Below are positions 6,871-11,049 of a stretch of DNA of 11,049 nucleotides, piece after piece. A program made the position numbers and the translations under genes. Source of the stretch: Rhodospirillales bacterium (GTDB taxonomy: Bacteria > Pseudomonadota > Alphaproteobacteria > UBA9219); NCBI GenBank assembly GCA_015654915.1, contig JAATFY010000107.1, positions 1 through 11,049 on the forward strand. Reading direction: 5' to 3'. The notes below the pieces were generated by a model, which was given only the letters and a program-made list of their open reading frames with translations, was not told the DNA's origin and made no database searches. The first letter of the stretch is position 1. Each line of letters opens with the position of its first letter.

Positions 6871-7179
6871 ATGACCATCGGTCTCAATCATTATCTGGTT
6901 GTCGCCGCCATCCTGTTTACCGTCGGCGTGCTGGGGATTTTCATAAACCGCAAGAATGTGATCGTCATCTTGATGTCGATCGAACTGATGCTGCTCGCGG
7001 TGAATATCAATTTCGTCGCCTTCTCGGTGTTCCAGCATAATTTCGTCGGGCAGATCTTCGCCATGATCGTGCTGACGGTCGCCGCCGCCGAGGCCGCCAT
7101 CGGCCTCGCCATTCTCGTCGTTTATTTCCGCAATCGCGGCAACATCGCCGTGGAAGACATCAATATGATGAAGGGATAA
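6871..7179 (+). CDS. nuoK: NADH-quinone oxidoreductase subunit K
   Basis: NuoK is the small three-helix membrane subunit resembling MrpC and takes part in proton translocation. The 102-residue length is standard. Both functionally important intramembrane glutamates are present: Glu38 in SIELMLLAVN and Glu74 in AAAEAAIGLA, equivalent to E. coli Glu36 and Glu72. The start at ATG 6871 gives the usual MTIGLNHYL N-terminus. It follows the DUF2059 gene by 10 nt and is followed by 148 nt containing a palindromic repeat before nuoL. Confidence 0.97.
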   Translation: MTIGLNHYLVVAAILFTVGVLGIFINRKNVIVILMSIELMLLAVNINFVAFSVFQHNFVGQIFAMIVLTVAAAEAAIGLAILVVYFRNRGNIAVEDINMMKG

Positions 7180-7210
7180 GAATGAACAGAGATAAGATTT
7201 TTGAAATACC

Positions 7211-7312
7211 GTCATTCCGGCCAAGCTCGCGTAGCGAGCACGAGCCGGAATCCCGTTTGGTATCTTTTTTGCAAGAAGAACTAAACGGGATGCCCGCTTT
7301 CGCGGGCATGAC
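7211..7312 (+). repeat. Palindromic repeat (GTC...GAC family) in the nuoK-nuoL gap, copy 4
   Basis: This 102-bp copy fills most of the 148-nt gap between nuoK and nuoL. Ends are GTC (7211-7213) and GAC (7310-7312). The left arm has outer stem ATTCCGGC (7214-7221) with GCCGGAAT (7244-7251) and a nested hairpin GCTCGC-GTA-GCGAGC (7225-7239). The central stem is CCCGTTT (7252-7258) with AAACGGG (7283-7289) around a 24-nt linker. The right hairpin is ATGCCCGC-TTTC-GCGGGCAT (7290-7309). The T-run in the linker is not directly 3' of a stem, so I do not call a terminator. Confidence 0.9.
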
Positions 7313-7313
7313 G

Positions 7314-7320
7314 AGAGGAG
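7314..7320 (+). promoter_or_regulatory. Shine-Dalgarno sequence of nuoL directly after a repeat
   Basis: AGAGGAG lies 7 nt before ATG 7328. It begins one base after the end of the palindromic repeat and four bases after its right hairpin, so folding of the repeat in mRNA could affect nuoL translation (inference). A minimal ATG-TAG (7322-7327) lies between this site and the start. Confidence 0.7.
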
Positions 7321-7327
7321 AATGTAG

Positions 7328-9280
<1,953 letters not shown>

Positions 9281-9283
<3 letters not shown>

Positions 9284-9287
9284 GAGG
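9281..9287 (+). promoter_or_regulatory. Shine-Dalgarno sequence deciding the start of the solute-binding protein gene
   Basis: TAGGAGG overlaps the nuoL stop codon and lies 6 nt before ATG 9294. It directly abuts an in-frame ATG at 9288, leaving no spacing there, so 9294 is the likely start. Confidence 0.75.
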
Positions 9288-9293
9288 ATGCAA

Positions 9294-10187
9294 ATGAACA
9301 ACAAAATTGCTGTTATATCTTTGATCGTTGCGCTGCTGGCGCTTGTTGCCGGGTTTGTCCGCCCAGGTGGCAATGCGGGCACCGAGATCGCAAAGAAGGA
9401 AACGGTCTTTGAGCGTGTTATGCGCACGCATACCATTCGCTGCGGCTATGCGGTCTGGAATCCGGTTCTCTATAAAGATGTTGAAACCGACAAGGTACGC
9501 GGCATTGCCCACGACGTGATGGAGGCGCTCGGTAAGAAACTCGATCTCCGTATTGAATGGGCGGAGGAAACCGGCTGGAGTACGCTAGTGGAAGGGTTGG
9601 CGACCGGTCGTTACGATATGATCTGCAATGCTCTCGGGGTGGTACCGCCGAGGGCCAAGGCCATCGATTTCAGTGCGCCACTTTTTTACGTTCCCAGCTA
9701 TATCGTTGTTCGCGCCGACGAAAAACGCCTCGCGCACAATGACGATATGAACGACCCGGCCTACAGTTTTTCCGTGCTGGAAGGGGAGGCGTCCAGCTTC
9801 CTGATACCAAAAAAATTTCCTAAGGCCCAGGAAAAGCAATTACCGCAGAATACCGATTTTGCTCTTGTGTTTCAGGATGTGGAAACCCGCAAAGCCGATG
9901 CCACCATCGTTTCCCGCTCTGATTTCGTGGAATATGAGAAGACCAACCCCGGCAAGCTGAGAATTCTTGATATGCATCCCGTCGATGTGTACGCCGCAGC
10001 CTTCGGCTTGCCGCAAGGCGATGTCGCCATGAAAACCATGATCAATACGGCGCTGACAGCGCTTTTCATCGACGGCACGATCGGGGAGGCAGTGCGGGCC
10101 TATGCCGCATCGCCGGACGAGTTTTTCGCGCCCGTTACGCCCTACAAGATTCCTGCCGATGCCGCGCCTGAAAAGGGAAATGAATGA
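9294..10187 (+). CDS. Family 3 periplasmic solute-binding-type protein between nuoL and nuoM
   Basis: This 297-residue protein resembles bacterial extracellular solute-binding proteins of family 3 (SBP_bac_3), which bind amino acids or similar small polar ligands in the periplasm. An N-terminal hydrophobic segment (about residues 4-21) is a signal peptide or anchor; there is no lipobox cysteine. The mature part starts with the family-like FERVMRTHTIRCGYAVWNP. Two further family segments are WSTLVEGLATGRYDMICN and RAKAIDFSAPLFYVPSYIVV, the second holding the conserved aspartate and phenylalanine after an arginine. No permease or ATPase gene is adjacent, so a transport role is unsupported here; a sensor or orphan binding protein is possible. 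It starts 10 nt after the nuoL stop, and its TGA overlaps the nuoM start, so it is coupled into the operon. The ligand cannot be read from the sequence. Confidence 0.85.
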   Translation: MNNKIAVISLIVALLALVAGFVRPGGNAGTEIAKKETVFERVMRTHTIRCGYAVWNPVLYKDVETDKVRGIAHDVMEALGKKLDLRIEWAEETGWSTLVEGLATGRYDMICNALGVVPPRAKAIDFSAPLFYVPSYIVVRADEKRLAHNDDMNDPAYSFSVLEGEASSFLIPKKFPKAQEKQLPQNTDFALVFQDVETRKADATIVSRSDFVEYEKTNPGKLRILDMHPVDVYAAAFGLPQGDVAMKTMINTALTALFIDGTIGEAVRAYAASPDEFFAPVTPYKIPADAAPEKGNE

Positions 10188-11049
10188 TGTTTGGTTCCCA
10201 CTTGCTGAGTTTAATCACTTTTCTTCCGCTGCTCGGTGCGTTGCTGATCATGCTGTTCGTGCGCGGCGGCGAAGATAACAAGGCGGGCGCCAAGGCCGCG
10301 CAGTATATCGCGCTGTGGACCTCTATGGTCACCTTCGTGATCTCGATCGGCATTCTCTATTATTTCGATCCATCGAATACGGGCTTCCAGCTGATGGAAA
10401 AGCATGTCTGGATCCCGTCTTTCAATATCGCCTACATCAAGGGCGTGGACGGCATTTCGGTATGGTTCGTCCTGATCTCGACCTTGCTGACGCCGATTTG
10501 CGTGCTGTCGGCCGTCGGCGGCGTCAAGAAACGCGTCAAGGAATTCATGATCGCGCTTCTGGTGCTGGAAACCATGATGGTGGGAATGTTCACGGCGCTG
10601 GACTTTGTGCTGTTCTATCTGTTCTTCGAAGGCGTGCTGATCCCCATGTTCCTTATCATCGGCGTGTGGGGCGGCGAGAAACGCACTTACGCGGCCTATA
10701 AATTCTTCCTCTATACTTTTCTTGGCTCCGTCCTGATGCTGGTCGCGATTTTCGCGATGGTCATTCATGTCGGCACCACCGACATGACCGCGATGATGGG
10801 CGGCAAGTTTCCCAAGGAAATGGCGATCTGGCTGTGGCTGGCTTTCTTCGCCTCCTTTGCCGTGAAAACCCCCATGTGGCCGTTCCATACATGGCTGCCT
10901 TACGCGCATGTCGAAGCCCCCACGGCGGGCTCCGTCATCCTGGCGGGCGTGCTGCTGAAAATGGGCGGCTACGGCTTCATCCGCATCGCCGTGCAGATGC
11001 TGCCGCAGGCTAGCGCCTGCTTCGCGCCGTTGGTGATCGCGCTCAGCCT
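10184..11049 (+). CDS. nuoM: NADH-quinone oxidoreductase subunit M (3' truncated by window)
   Basis: NuoM is the second antiporter-like proton-pumping membrane subunit. The frame runs open from 10184 to the window end (288 codons of about 500). The conserved Glu149 is in LFFEGVLIPMFLIIGVWGG. Lys228 is in AVKTPMWPFHTWLPYAHVEA, and Lys259 is in VLLKMGGYGF. About eight hydrophobic segments are visible so far. Two adjacent ATGs (10184 and 10187) are possible starts. The first overlaps the stop of the solute-binding protein gene, and AAGGGA (10173-10178) lies 5 or 8 nt upstream, so the second fits spacing slightly better. No insertion is seen in the visible part. Because no stop lies in the window, the true end is unknown. 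Confidence 0.97.
   Translation, partial: MMFGSHLLSLITFLPLLGALLIMLFVRGGEDNKAGAKAAQYIALWTSMVTFVISIGILYYFDPSNTGFQLMEKHVWIPSFNIAYIKGVDGISVWFVLISTLLTPICVLSAVGGVKKRVKEFMIALLVLETMMVGMFTALDFVLFYLFFEGVLIPMFLIIGVWGGEKRTYAAYKFFLYTFLGSVLMLVAIFAMVIHVGTTDMTAMMGGKFPKEMAIWLWLAFFASFAVKTPMWPFHTWLPYAHVEAPTAGSVILAGVLLKMGGYGFIRIAVQMLPQASACFAPLVIALS

Noticed and set aside
1080..7312. CRISPR-like array
   Set aside because: Copies are far apart, differ in length, are palindromic with variable left arms and have no regular spacers.

Overview
The window is the middle of an alphaproteobacterial nuo operon, encoding respiratory complex I (NADH:ubiquinone oxidoreductase). All genes lie on the + strand. The order is nuoF (5' end outside the window), nuoG, nuoH, nuoI, nuoJ, nuoK, nuoL and nuoM (3' end outside the window). 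The order, the junctions (ATGA stop/start overlaps at G/H and H/I, 3 nt between I and J) and the protein sequences fit a free-living-type, fairly GC-rich alphaproteobacterium. I cannot place it further with confidence; the repeat style recalls genomes assembled from environmental Rhodospirillales/Micavibrionales-like lineages, which is only an impression.

Three non-nuo genes sit inside the operon, each tightly coupled to its neighbours. A two-helix membrane protein of unknown function lies between nuoF and nuoG and overlaps the nuoG start by 8 nt. A secreted DUF2059-type protein lies between nuoJ and nuoK. A family 3 periplasmic solute-binding-type protein lies between nuoL and nuoM. Nothing in the sequence ties them mechanistically to complex I.

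The most unusual content is a family of palindromic repeats. Four copies occur: 1080-1459, 3144-3250, 3939-4018 and 7211-7312. Each copy begins GTC and ends GAC, and can be parsed without leftover junction bases into closing stem, left hairpin, central stem and right hairpin, which is a four-way-junction (cloverleaf) fold. In three copies the central stem closes a 20-24 nt linker. In the copy after nuoF that linker is 320 nt and holds a complete single-domain GIY-YIG nuclease gene with its own ribosome binding site, bounded by perfect 30-bp inverted repeats. This looks like a nuclease-bearing, possibly autonomous element with small non-autonomous relatives beside it.

Two of the small copies, plus a 62-bp palindrome of a different family flanked by CTGG direct repeats, are inserted in frame in nuoG. 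They add about 36, 22 and 27 codons, all to the C-terminal half of NuoG. Removing them gives about 673 residues, close to the usual NuoG size, and all iron-sulfur ligands remain. The fourth copy fills the nuoK-nuoL gap and ends one base before the nuoL Shine-Dalgarno sequence.

No tRNA, rRNA, CRISPR array, convincing promoter or intrinsic terminator was found. No stretch over 300 bases lacks a gene; the largest gap (nuoK-nuoL, 148 nt) is mostly repeat.
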